Below are positions 24,848 through 32,836 of a stretch of 64,000 nt of DNA, one piece after another (the stretch's first letter is position 1; every line of letters starts with the position of its first letter). The position numbers and the translations under genes are program-made. The stretch spans positions 186,001 to 250,000 of the forward strand of contig NZ_CP085278.1 in the NCBI RefSeq assembly GCF_020616595.1, given 5' to 3'. The notes beneath the pieces were generated by a model. The model saw only the letters and a program-made list of their open reading frames with translations, searched no databases and had not been told where the DNA came from. This DNA comes from Lentilactobacillus laojiaonis. GTDB taxonomy: Bacteria; Bacillota; Bacilli; Lactobacillales; Lactobacillaceae.

Positions 24848-27800
24848 ATGAATAAAAAGAACGTTAAGTGGCTTGCGATTGGTGCAGCAATTATTGCACC
24901 AATCGGAGCGGCAGTTTTATTTGTCCATTCCATCTGGGATCCATTTGGTCGGACAAGTCAATTACCAGTTGCGGTAGTTAATCAAGATCAACCGGTCAAC
25001 TATCAAGGAAAGCAAATGGCGGTTGGAAAAAATTTAGTCAGTCAATTGAAGAACAATAAGCAATTGAACTGGAAGTTTGTATCACCAGAACAGGCTAAAG
25101 ACGGGATGAGTAAAAATAAATATTATACGGTAATTACGATTCCTAAGAATTTTTCTCAAAATGCTACTACAGCAACGGCTAAAACGCCCAAGCAAATGCA
25201 ATTATCGTATAAAACTAACGATTCCTATAATTACATTGGTCGCATAATTAGTGACACAGCAGCTTCACAATTAAATTCACAAGTTAAGTCAGCAGTCACT
25301 AAGGCGTATGCTTTGGCAACGTTTGAATCAGTTAAAACCGCTGGTGCCGGTTTTCAAAGGGCAGCAGGTGGTGCAACTCAATTAAAAGATGGTTCAGTAA
25401 CCTTATCTGATGGATTACATACATATACATCGGGAGTAAGTAAAGTTGATGATGGTTTAATTACACTTAAATCAAGTGTCAGCGCTTTGCCTAGTGGAGT
25501 GTCCAAGTTGGCCACCGGTTCTAAAACTTTGTCTAACGGATTAAATACCTTAAATGGCAGTACCGGAACTTTAGCTAGCGGGGTTTCTAAATTAGCAACG
25601 GGTTCTAAAAAAGAAACTGCGGGACTAAATACACTTAGTGCAAGTATTCCTGCACTATCTAGTGGAGTTATTAAACTTAATAATGGTGGCTTACAACTAA
25701 ATAACGGTTTAAAAACGTTAAATAAAAGTACGCCAGCATTAGCTAGTGGGGTATCGAAGTTAACTACGGGTTCTAAAAAAGAAACCGCTGGCTTGAAGAC
25801 TTTAAATAAAAGCACACCAGAATTAGCTAATGGAGTTTCTAAACTATATTCGGGTTCAAAGGAATTACATACTGGGTTAAATACCCTAAACAAAAGCACA
25901 CCGACATTATCAAGTGGAGTAAAACAATTAAATGATGGTGGGAAAACTTTAAATTCTAGTATGGTTACCTATGTCAATGGTGTTTATCAGGTAAATGATG
26001 GAATTGATACTCTATACAATTCTATGGTTGATTCTGGTTTAGTTTCGATTGATAGTGATGGAAACGCTACTAGTAATTTAAATGCTGATCAATTAAATAA
26101 GCTAAAAGATATTGATACTAGTGGTTTGAAAAATTTAAGCAGTGATGATTTAGCTACCTTAAGTAAACTATTTACTGAATTAAGTAGTGCTGGAATAACG
26201 TCGGACGATTTAAAAGCATTAACTAGTATTGATTTAACTAGTTTAAATAGTGGATTAAGTAAATTAAGTTCACTAAATATGGCATTATTCTCATTAAAGA
26301 GTGAGTTGGGATTAATTAAAAATGATTTGAATATAACGACAAAATCAAATGATAAAGATAATGCTTCAGATAATTCAAATTCAACCGATACTATAAAAGC
26401 AAACTTGGCTAAAGCTAATGAAAATATTAAAAATAGTCAAACTGCTACTAATACAAATTCTTCTCAGGATAATAGTGCAATTCAATCAAAAATTGCAGAA
26501 ATTAAAACTGATGAAGCAAAAATTGCAGATAGTACAGCAACTCAAAGTAAGACGAAAGAACAAGTTAGTGCTACTGCTGATAAATTAAATTTAACGAGCG
26601 CCCAAAAAAGTGCGATGTTAGCTGCGGTAGATTCGGCATCTAATAATAATGATGTTAAAACTGCTCAGGATAAATTAACTGCAGATATTAATGATTTGTC
26701 AAACCAGACCAAGTCTGTAAATTCTACTAGTCAACGTACTGGTAATTCGACAGTTGATCAAGCAGAATCAGAAATTAAGTCAGCAGAATCAGAACTTGAT
26801 ACGTTATCTAACGATACATCTACTGATAAACAGAGTGGTAGCTTAAGCGATGAACAACTTAAGAAGATTCAGGGTCACATAAAAACTTCTGAGGATGTTA
26901 TTTCATTTGTTCAAAAGGAAATGGATAGTTCAGGATTAACAGACGCAAGTAATTTAAGTAAATTAAGTAAGGCGTTAAATACTTTAACCAAATTACAATC
27001 AGTGTTAAAAGATAGTGATCCTAATGGAACGTTAGTAAATACTATCTCTACCATGGAACCAACCTTAGTTAGTTTATTAGCCAATAAAGATGCATTAGTT
27101 TCGGTTATGGATTCATTTAAGAATAATAATATTGATTTATCAGGATTAAATAAAAATGTACCATCATTACCACAATTGCATAATGGTGCCCAACAATTGG
27201 CTGATAATGGTTCAGCAGTGTTAGATGGAACTAACCAGCTATCAACTGGTCTTACCCAATTGAACTCACAAGTTCCAACTTTAGTTTCAGGAGTTAAAAA
27301 ATTAGATACTGGGTCTGGTAGTTTAGAATCTGGACTTTCAACCTTAAATGGTAAAGTACCTACACTAACTAATGGAGTTATGTCATTATTAAACGGCTCA
27401 ACTCAAATTTCTAATGGTTTAACTACCTTAAATGGTAAAGTACCTACACTAACTAGTGGGGTAAGCAAATTAGCTACTGGATCTAACCAATTATCTAATG
27501 GATTAGGTTCATTAAAATCACAAGTACCTACTTTAAGTAGTGGAGTTAATAAATTAACTACTGGATCAACTCAAATTTCTAACGGCTTAACTACCTTAAA
27601 TGGTAAAGTACCTACACTAACTAACGGCGTTTCTAAATTAGCTAATGGTGGTAACCAATTAACTACTGGTTTATCAACACTAAATTCAAGTACGCCGGCC
27701 TTAATGGATGGGGTTAATCAATTAGTCGATGGTGGTAACCAATTAACCACCAATAATGCTAAATTATTAAATGGGGTTGGAAAAATCAGTAATGGAAATA

Positions 27801-28501
27801 AAACTTTGGCAACTTCTCTACAAGCGGGAGCAGACCAAGTTAATGCACAACCATTAAGTGATAAAACAGCCCAAATGTTTGCAGATCCATCAGCATTAAC
27901 ACACAGTAGTATAAGTACCAATAAGAATTTTGGAACCGCCATGATTCCATTTATTGTTTCGTTAATTACCTTTATAGGCGTCACTGCACTAGTTGCCGCC
28001 TTTGCCTATTTAAGATCCTTAAATGATCGTAAACAATTACTAAAATTACTGGGATTAGTTATCGCACAATCTGCAGCATTAGGTTTAGTATTTGGCCTAA
28101 TTACTCAAGCAAATCATGTAGTAGGGTTTATGGCAGTTACCATGCTCTTAGCAACCTTTGTAATGGCATTAGAAACGGCCTTATGGCTTTACCTCGGAAA
28201 GATTGCTTTTGGAATTGCAAGTGTTCTTATTTTTGTCCAACTATGTGTTTCAAATAACATCTTCCCAAGTCAAACAGTTAAAACAGCTTATGCTGGAATT
28301 GCTAAATTTATGCCAATAACATACTCAAATGCTGGCTTAAGTGCAGCCATTGGTTCCGGTATAAGTGGGTTAACCATAGCTCATGGAATTGAAGCAGCCT
28401 TAATTTTAACGATTGCTTTAATCGCTTTGGTAATTATAAAGACCAAACCAAAATCTAAGTCTGGATATGTTAACATTCCCGATGAAGAATTAGATATGTA
28501 G
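24848..28501 (+). CDS. very large YhgE/Pip-type membrane protein with 28-residue repeats
   Basis: A 1217-residue protein with one N-terminal membrane helix (WLAIGAAIIAPIGAAVLF), a large extracytoplasmic region and about five or six C-terminal membrane helices: the YhgE/Pip layout, related to ABC-2 permeases, known from phage-infection proteins and type VII-linked factors. The outer region has two blocks of 28-residue repeats (consensus SGVSKLATGS...LSNGLNTLN.. .PTL) flanking a Ser/Asn/Asp-rich coiled-coil insert of about 430 residues. The ATG at 24848 has GGAG upstream and is directly before the membrane helix; the longer frame adds an unlikely second hydrophobic leader. Likely function is in the cell envelope; its substrate is unknown. 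Confidence 0.82.
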   Translation: MNKKNVKWLAIGAAIIAPIGAAVLFVHSIWDPFGRTSQLPVAVVNQDQPVNYQGKQMAVGKNLVSQLKNNKQLNWKFVSPEQAKDGMSKNKYYTVITIPKNFSQNATTATAKTPKQMQLSYKTNDSYNYIGRIISDTAASQLNSQVKSAVTKAYALATFESVKTAGAGFQRAAGGATQLKDGSVTLSDGLHTYTSGVSKVDDGLITLKSSVSALPSGVSKLATGSKTLSNGLNTLNGSTGTLASGVSKLATGSKKETAGLNTLSASIPALSSGVIKLNNGGLQLNNGLKTLNKSTPALASGVSKLTTGSKKETAGLKTLNKSTPELANGVSKLYSGSKELHTGLNTLNKSTPTLSSGVKQLNDGGKTLNSSMVTYVNGVYQVNDGIDTLYNSMVDSGLVSIDSDGNATSNLNADQLNKLKDIDTSGLKNLSSDDLATLSKLFTELSSAGITSDDLKALTSIDLTSLNSGLSKLSSLNMALFSLKSELGLIKNDLNITTKSNDKDNASDNSNSTDTIKANLAKANENIKNSQTATNTNSSQDNSAIQSKIAEIKTDEAKIADSTATQSKTKEQVSATADKLNLTSAQKSAMLAAVDSASNNNDVKTAQDKLTADINDLSNQTKSVNSTSQRTGNSTVDQAESEIKSAESELDTLSNDTSTDKQSGSLSDEQLKKIQGHIKTSEDVISFVQKEMDSSGLTDASNLSKLSKALNTLTKLQSVLKDSDPNGTLVNTISTMEPTLVSLLANKDALVSVMDSFKNNNIDLSGLNKNVPSLPQLHNGAQQLADNGSAVLDGTNQLSTGLTQLNSQVPTLVSGVKKLDTGSGSLESGLSTLNGKVPTLTNGVMSLLNGSTQISNGLTTLNGKVPTLTSGVSKLATGSNQLSNGLGSLKSQVPTLSSGVNKLTTGSTQISNGLTTLNGKVPTLTNGVSKLANGGNQLTTGLSTLNSSTPALMDGVNQLVDGGNQLTTNNAKLLNGVGKISNGNKTLATSLQAGADQVNAQPLSDKTAQMFADPSALTHSSISTNKNFGTAMIPFIVSLITFIGVTALVAAFAYLRSLNDRKQLLKLLGLVIAQSAALGLVFGLITQANHVVGFMAVTMLLATFVMALETALWLYLGKIAFGIASVLIFVQLCVSNNIFPSQTVKTAYAGIAKFMPITYSNAGLSAAIGSGISGLTIAHGIEAALILTIALIALVIIKTKPKSKSGYVNIPDEELDM
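25493..25912 (+). repeat. five tandem 84-base repeats (block 1)
   Basis: Units start at 25493, 25577, 25661, 25745 and 25829, each encoding 28 residues of the form SGVxKLxxGSxxxxxGLxTLNxSxPxLx. Degenerate half units flank the block. 28 residues equal four heptads, which suits a long helical rod. Confidence 0.85.
27287..27706 (+). repeat. five tandem 84-base repeats (block 2)
   Basis: Units start at 27287, 27371, 27455, 27539 and 27623. Same 28-residue period as block 1 but with NGKVPTLT endings. Some stretches are nearly identical in DNA (for example around 27418 and 27586), so copy number could change by recombination. Confidence 0.85.
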
Positions 28502-28532
28502 AAAAAAGACGACTAATTTAGTCGTCTTTTTT
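28502..28532 (+). terminator. Rho-independent terminator
   Basis: AAAAAAGACGACTA-ATT-TAGTCGTCTTTTTT, fourteen pairs, right after the YhgE stop codon. Confidence 0.9.
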
Positions 28533-28661
28533 GATATATTAAAATAAAATTGAAAAAAATTAAAAAAACACTAGCTTTAGTTCAAAATATACGATATAAT
28601 ATTTTTTGTTGAAAAATGATGAAACATGTGGTTGATCGAAATTAACTAATTAAATTAGTCA

Positions 28662-28690
28662 TTGACATTTGTCACTTGGTAATGTATTAT
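28662..28690 (+). promoter_or_regulatory. strong promoter of the tRNA cluster
   Basis: TTGACA, 17-base spacer, TATTAT, 46 bases upstream of the first tRNA. It is one of the best sigma-A promoters of the window. Confidence 0.85.
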
Positions 28691-28736
28691 TAAATAGTTG
28701 TCATAAGGAAGTACATATTTTCTTATCTCATATTAT

Positions 28737-28809
28737 GGAGGATTAGCTCAGCTGGGAGAGCATCTGCCTTACAAGCAGGAGGTCACAGGTTCGATCCCTG
28801 TATCCTCCA
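28737..28809 (+). tRNA. tRNA-Val (anticodon TAC)
   Basis: Complete cloverleaf with acceptor GGAGGAT/ATCCTCC, TTCGATC T-loop and anticodon loop CTTACAA. The 3' CCA is not encoded. First of eight tRNAs in this cluster. Confidence 0.95.
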
Positions 28810-28817
28810 TTTAATAT

Positions 28818-28890
28818 GAGTCGTTAGCTCAGTTGGTAGAGCATCTGACTTTTAATCAGAGGGTCGGCAGTTCGAGCCTGCCACGACTCA
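28818..28890 (+). tRNA. tRNA-Lys (anticodon TTT)
   Basis: Complete cloverleaf with acceptor GAGTCGT/ACGACTC and anticodon loop CTTTTAA. No encoded CCA. Confidence 0.95.
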
Positions 28891-28918
28891 TTGCCAGTTT
28901 CATATTTTTTAACGTTAT

Positions 28919-29000
28919 GCGGGCGTGGCGGAACTGGCAGACGCGCTAGATTTAGGTTCTAGTGTCTTATGACGTGGGGGTTCGAATCCCTTCGCCCGCA
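28919..29000 (+). tRNA. tRNA-Leu (anticodon TAG)
   Basis: 82 bases with a long variable arm, acceptor GCGGGCG/CGCCCGC, anticodon loop ATTTAGG. Reads CUA-type leucine codons. No encoded CCA. Confidence 0.95.
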
Positions 29001-29020
29001 TTATGCAACATGCATATGTT

Positions 29021-29094
29021 GCCGACTTAGCTCAGTTGGTTAGAGCGCTTCACTAGTAATGAAGAGGTCGGGCGTTCGAATCGTCTAGTCGGCA
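29021..29094 (+). tRNA. tRNA-Thr (anticodon AGT)
   Basis: Acceptor GCCGACT/AGTCGGC, anticodon loop CTAGTAA. The A34 wobble base is less usual for bacterial tRNA-Thr and would need inosine or read ACU preferentially. No encoded CCA. Confidence 0.93.
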
Positions 29095-29098
29095 TTAT

Positions 29099-29170
29099 GC
29101 GGAAGTAGTTCAGTGGTAGAACATCACCTTGCCATGGTGGGGGTCGCGGGTTCGAATCCCGTCTTCCGCT
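29099..29170 (+). tRNA. tRNA-Gly (anticodon GCC)
   Basis: Acceptor GCGGAAG/CTTCCGC, discriminator T, anticodon loop TTGCCAT. No encoded CCA. Only four bases separate it from the preceding tRNA. Confidence 0.95.
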
Positions 29171-29182
29171 TTGTATCACCCT

Positions 29183-29268
29183 GCCGGGGTGGCGGAATTG
29201 GCAGACGCACAGGACTTAAAATCCTGCGGTCAGTGATGACCGTACCGGTTCGATCCCGGTCCTCGGCA
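29183..29268 (+). tRNA. tRNA-Leu (anticodon TAA)
   Basis: 86 bases with a long variable arm, acceptor GCCGGGG/CCTCGGC, anticodon loop CTTAAAA. Reads UUA, the most used leucine codon in this AT-rich window. No encoded CCA. Confidence 0.95.
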
Positions 29269-29288
29269 TTAACTTAATATTTTATTTT

Positions 29289-29362
29289 GCACCCATAGCG
29301 CAACTGGATAGAGTGTCTGACTACGAATCAGAAGGTTGTAGGTTCGACTCCTACTGGGTGCA
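29289..29362 (+). tRNA. tRNA-Arg (anticodon ACG)
   Basis: Acceptor GCACCCA/TGGGTGC, anticodon loop CTACGAA. A34 should be deaminated to inosine to read CGU, CGC and CGA; CGU is the main Arg codon of the ribosomal genes here. No encoded CCA. Confidence 0.95.
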
Positions 29363-29390
29363 TTTTTTTATTTTATAAAATAAAAAATAT

Positions 29391-29464
29391 CGGGAAGTAG
29401 CTCAGCTTGGTAGAGCACCTGGTTTGGGACCAGGGGGTCGCAGGTTCGAATCCTGTCTTCCCGA
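29391..29464 (+). tRNA. tRNA-Pro (anticodon TGG)
   Basis: Acceptor CGGGAAG/CTTCCCG, anticodon loop TTTGGGA. Reads CCN with preference for CCA. No encoded CCA. Last tRNA of the cluster. Confidence 0.95.
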
Positions 29465-29518
29465 TTTTTGTTTACATTTAAATACTAAATCTATAATATT
29501 AATTGTAGATTATGATTT

Positions 29519-29572
29519 CGAGAGATATTTACTTAATTACTATAATAAGGTAAAGATATTTCTCGTTTTTTT
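29519..29572 (+). terminator. probable terminator of the tRNA cluster
   Basis: CGAGAGATATTTAC pairs imperfectly with GTAAAGATATTTCTCG, followed by a run of seven T. Confidence 0.65.
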
Positions 29573-29624
29573 ATGTCTTAATTTTTAATATTGAATGTAT
29601 TTATTTGCTTTTTAGCTGGATTTG

Positions 29625-29650
29625 TATAATAATGGTCAAAAATGGTCAGG
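29625..29650 (+). promoter_or_regulatory. ctsR promoter -10 box with CtsR operator
   Basis: TATAAT at 29625-29630 is directly followed by GGTCAAA-AAT-GGTCAGG (29634-29650). The known CtsR box is a direct heptad repeat GGTCAAA-NAN-GGTCAAA, so this copy matches 12 of 14 heptad bases. It covers the transcription start, as expected for autorepression. Confidence 0.85.
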
Positions 29651-29664
29651 GATTAGGTGATATA

Positions 29665-30129
29665 ATGGCAGGTAAAAATATTTCAGATATGATTGAACAT
29701 TATTTGAAAAAGATCCTTGCTGAAGACGAAAAAATCGAAATAAGTCGTTCACAAATTGCAAATTTATTTAATGTAGTTCCATCTCAAATAAATTACGTAA
29801 TTAATACTAGGTTCACCATTCAAAATGGATACCTAGTTGAAAGTAAACGAGGTGGCGGTGGATATATCCGTATTGAGAAAGTCAATTTACTTGATGATGT
29901 TGATGTTTTAGATACATTAATTGAAATGATTGGTAATCAACTATCATTAAGAGATAGTGAAACTATCGTAAAAACCTTGTATAATAGTGGTCTTATTAGC
30001 AAGCGAGAGGCTAACATTATTTTGGCAGCTTTGATTCCAGATGAAGTTGATTCAAATAATGACCTAATTGATATTTTTAGGGCTAATATAATGATATCGA
30101 TATTAAACCATTTAAGATACGAAAAATAG
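29665..30129 (+). CDS. ctsR: CtsR, repressor of class III heat-shock genes
   Basis: A 154-residue winged-helix repressor that binds tandem heptads upstream of clp genes and loses DNA affinity on heat shock. The N-terminal part shows ISDMIEHYLKKIL, SQIANLFNVVPSQINYVINTR (the recognition region) and ESKRGGGGYIRI, where the Gly-rich turn is the thermosensing wing. The ATG at 29665 follows AGGTGA; the longer frame starts at 29605 within the promoter and operator and cannot be used. Directly followed by clpC. The mcsA/mcsB genes that separate ctsR and clpC in Bacillus are absent, as usual in lactobacilli. Confidence 0.96.
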   Translation: MAGKNISDMIEHYLKKILAEDEKIEISRSQIANLFNVVPSQINYVINTRFTIQNGYLVESKRGGGGYIRIEKVNLLDDVDVLDTLIEMIGNQLSLRDSETIVKTLYNSGLISKREANIILAALIPDEVDSNNDLIDIFRANIMISILNHLRYEK

Positions 30130-30148
30130 AAAGTGAGGGTTATCATTA

Positions 30149-32614
30149 ATGGATAATTTATTTACACCTAGTGCAAAAAGCGTACTATCAATTGCTCAAG
30201 TACAAGCGAAAAATTTTAAACATCAAGCAATTGGCACCGAACATCTACTTTTGGGATTATTAATGGAACAAAATGGTGTAGCTTACAAGTCATTAAATCA
30301 GTTTGCTATTACCGTAGAAGATGTAGTCGAAGAAATTGAACAATTTACAGAATATGGTAATTTAACTAACTTAGGATCAAACGATTATTTACCTTACTCA
30401 CCAAAATCAAAAGAAATCCTTTCAATAGCTGGTGATGTAGCTAAAAAAACCGGTGTTGAAAAAGTTGGTACCGAACACATCTTACTTGCTTTATTAACAG
30501 ATGACTCAATCCTTTCTTCTCGAATCTTAATGAACTTAGGCGTGGATATTGCCCAACTTAGAAAAGTTGTCTTAAGAAAAATGGGTATTAGTGGTAGCGT
30601 GTTAGCTACTACTAAAAACAAAAGTAATAAAACAGATAAAGGAACACCTACTTTAGACTCGTTAGGACGTGATTTAACTGAAATTGCTCGCCAAGGTGGT
30701 TTGGACCCAACGATTGGACGTGACAAAGAAGTTAAAAGAGTTATTCAAATTTTAGCTCGCCGTACTAAAAATAATCCAGTATTAGTTGGAGAACCCGGAG
30801 TGGGTAAAACCGCGATTGCTGAAGGGTTAGCCCTTAAAATCAATAATGGGGAAGTTCCTGCTGATTTAGTTAACAAGCGTTTAATGTTGCTTGATATGGG
30901 TTCACTAGTTGCAGGAACCAAGTATCGTGGTGAATTTGAAGATCGTCTAAAAAAAGTCATTGATGAAATTTATCAAGATGGTAACGTAATCTTATTTGTT
31001 GATGAATTGCACACATTAATTGGTGCAGGTGGTGCTGAAGGAGCAATTGATGCATCTAATATTTTAAAACCGGCTTTAGCTCGCGGTGAAGTTCAACTTT
31101 TAGGAGCTACTACCTTAGATGAATATCAAAAATATATTGAAGCAGATGCTGCATTTGAACGTCGTTTTGCTAAAGTGCTAGTTGATGAACCAACTAGTGA
31201 TGAAGCAATTAATATTTTAAAAGGCTTACGTCCTAAATATGAACAACATCATCATGTAAAAATTACAGATGCAGCCATTGAAGAAGCGGTTAACTTATCA
31301 AGTCGCTATATTAGTGACCGATATTTACCAGATAAGGCCATCGATTTAATGGATGAAGCAGCAGCTAAGGTCCGAATTGATAAAATAGGCACTTCTCCAA
31401 TTGCAGAAGAAGAAACTAAATTAAATGAAGCGTTAAAAAACTTAAACGATGCTTTAATGAATCAAGAATATGATAAGGCTGCTGAGTTTAGAAAAAATGC
31501 TAATGAAATTCAGCAACAAATTGATTCAGCACGAGAACAAAGCGAAACTACTAATTATTCAATTGAAGAAACTCCTCAAGATATTGCAGATATTGTTTCA
31601 GAATGGACGGGAGTACCGGTTAAACAGCTTACTGATACGGAAGCTAAACGATTGGTTAATTTAGAATCTATTCTCCATAATCGAGTAATTGGTCAACGTG
31701 ATGCGATTTCAGCGATTGCTAGATCAATTCGTCGTGCTAGAAGTGGTCTTAAAGATCCTAATCGTCCAATTGGTTCATTTATGTTCCTTGGACCTACCGG
31801 GGTTGGTAAAACTGAATTGGCTAAGGCGGTTGCAGAATCAGTATTTGGCTCAGAAGAAGATATTATTCGAGTTGATATGAGTGAATACATGGAAAAATAT
31901 TCTGCTAGTCGTTTAGTAGGTTCAGCTCCTGGATATGTTGGATTTGAAGAGGGTGGTCAATTAACTGAAAAAGTTCGCCAACATCCTTATTCAGTAGTCT
32001 TGTTTGATGAGGTTGAAAAGGCTCATCCGGATATTTTTAATCTATTACTACAAGTTTTAGATGATGGATATTTAACGGATTCTAAGGGTCGTAAAATTGA
32101 TTTCAGAAACACAATCATTATTATGACTTCTAATTTAGGAGCAACTGTTTTAAGAGATAAAAAGACAGTTGGATTCGGTGCTGAAGAAGTTGAAAATAAT
32201 TATCAAGCAATGGATCAAACTATTCGTGAAACCCTTAAAAAGAGTTTCAGACCTGAGTTCTTAAATCGTATCGATGAAACTGTTGTATTCCATCCATTAA
32301 CTAAGGATGAATTAAGTCAAATTGTTAACTTGATGGTTAAACCAGTAATTAATCGTATTCACGATCAAGGAATTGATGTTAAATTAACTCCAGCGGCTAT
32401 TAGTGTTATTTCGGATAAAGGATACGATCCAGAAAATGGAGCTCGTCCAATTCGTCGCGCTATCCAAACTGAAGTTGAAGATGCCTTAAGTGAACAATTA
32501 CTATCTGGACAAATTAAACCAGGGGATACAGTTACTGTTGGAGGACGAAATAATAAAATTAATATTTCAGTCAAAAAACCCACAAAAAAGGTAACACAAA
32601 AAACTGAAGTGTAA
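30149..32614 (+). CDS. clpC: ClpC ATP-dependent Clp protease ATPase subunit
   Basis: An 821-residue Hsp100 unfoldase that feeds substrates to ClpP. Order of domains: two N-terminal Clp repeats (about 1-145), AAA-1 with Walker [10 protein letters not shown] (about 213), a UVR-like middle helix pair ([15 protein letters not shown], about 440), and AAA-2 with GPTGVGKTE (about 550) and [10 protein letters not shown]. The UVR segment separates ClpC from ClpA and ClpE. It starts 19 bases after ctsR with GTGAGG upstream, so both share the CtsR-controlled promoter. Confidence 0.96.
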   Translation: MDNLFTPSAKSVLSIAQVQAKNFKHQAIGTEHLLLGLLMEQNGVAYKSLNQFAITVEDVVEEIEQFTEYGNLTNLGSNDYLPYSPKSKEILSIAGDVAKKTGVEKVGTEHILLALLTDDSILSSRILMNLGVDIAQLRKVVLRKMGISGSVLATTKNKSNKTDKGTPTLDSLGRDLTEIARQGGLDPTIGRDKEVKRVIQILARRTKNNPVLVGEPGVGKTAIAEGLALKINNGEVPADLVNKRLMLLDMGSLVAGTKYRGEFEDRLKKVIDEIYQDGNVILFVDELHTLIGAGGAEGAIDASNILKPALARGEVQLLGATTLDEYQKYIEADAAFERRFAKVLVDEPTSDEAINILKGLRPKYEQHHHVKITDAAIEEAVNLSSRYISDRYLPDKAIDLMDEAAAKVRIDKIGTSPIAEEETKLNEALKNLNDALMNQEYDKAAEFRKNANEIQQQIDSAREQSETTNYSIEETPQDIADIVSEWTGVPVKQLTDTEAKRLVNLESILHNRVIGQRDAISAIARSIRRARSGLKDPNRPIGSFMFLGPTGVGKTELAKAVAESVFGSEEDIIRVDMSEYMEKYSASRLVGSAPGYVGFEEGGQLTEKVRQHPYSVVLFDEVEKAHPDIFNLLLQVLDDGYLTDSKGRKIDFRNTIIIMTSNLGATVLRDKKTVGFGAEEVENNYQAMDQTIRETLKKSFRPEFLNRIDETVVFHPLTKDELSQIVNLMVKPVINRIHDQGIDVKLTPAAISVISDKGYDPENGARPIRRAIQTEVEDALSEQLLSGQIKPGDTVTVGGRNNKINISVKKPTKKVTQKTEV

Positions 32615-32617
32615 CTG

Positions 32618-32646
32618 TTGACTATTAAAAAATTATTTGTTAAAGT
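32618..32646 (+). promoter_or_regulatory. rpoB-rpoC promoter
   Basis: TTGACT, 17-base spacer, TAAAGT. It lies directly after the clpC stop codon. Confidence 0.7.
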
Positions 32647-32649
32647 ATA

Positions 32650-32757
32650 AGTTGTATTTATTGTAAATCGAAATGGTTAATGCGATCTATTGTCCGGATT
32701 AACCCTAATAAAAATCCAAAAGCAAGCAACAAAATAGTTTGCTTTTGGCTTTTTTTT
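32650..32757 (+). promoter_or_regulatory. rpoB leader RNA, candidate Lacto-rpoB motif with attenuator
   Basis: The leader holds a stem GGTTAAT/ATTAACC (about 32673-32702) with an internal GCGATCTATTGTCCGG loop, then a terminator hairpin CCAAAAGCAA/TTGCTTTTGG with eight or more T (32716-32757). Position upstream of rpoB in a lactic acid bacterium fits the described Lacto-rpoB motif; I infer the identity from location, not from a model match. The hairpin could also simply end clpC read-through. Confidence 0.45.
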
Positions 32758-32836
32758 GCTTAAAAATAGGGTAAAACGGCAATTGTAATCAAAATGTAAT
32801 ATTTCGACCATGGAATTTTTAGGAGAGGTGAAAAAC

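Noticed and set aside
25378-25899. 173-residue minus-strand reading frame
   Set aside because: Mirror image of the 84-base repeats of the YhgE-like gene; its own periodicity is explained by them.
25493-27706. Periodic repeats as a possible CRISPR array
   Set aside because: The repeats are 84 bases, diverged, in frame with a long coding sequence and have no spacers.
28502-28736. rRNA genes or 5S remnant before the tRNA cluster
   Set aside because: No rRNA-like sequence; only a terminator, AT-rich DNA and a promoter.
29605-29664. Longer N-terminus for ctsR
   Set aside because: This stretch contains the TATAAT box and the CtsR operator, so it is not translated.
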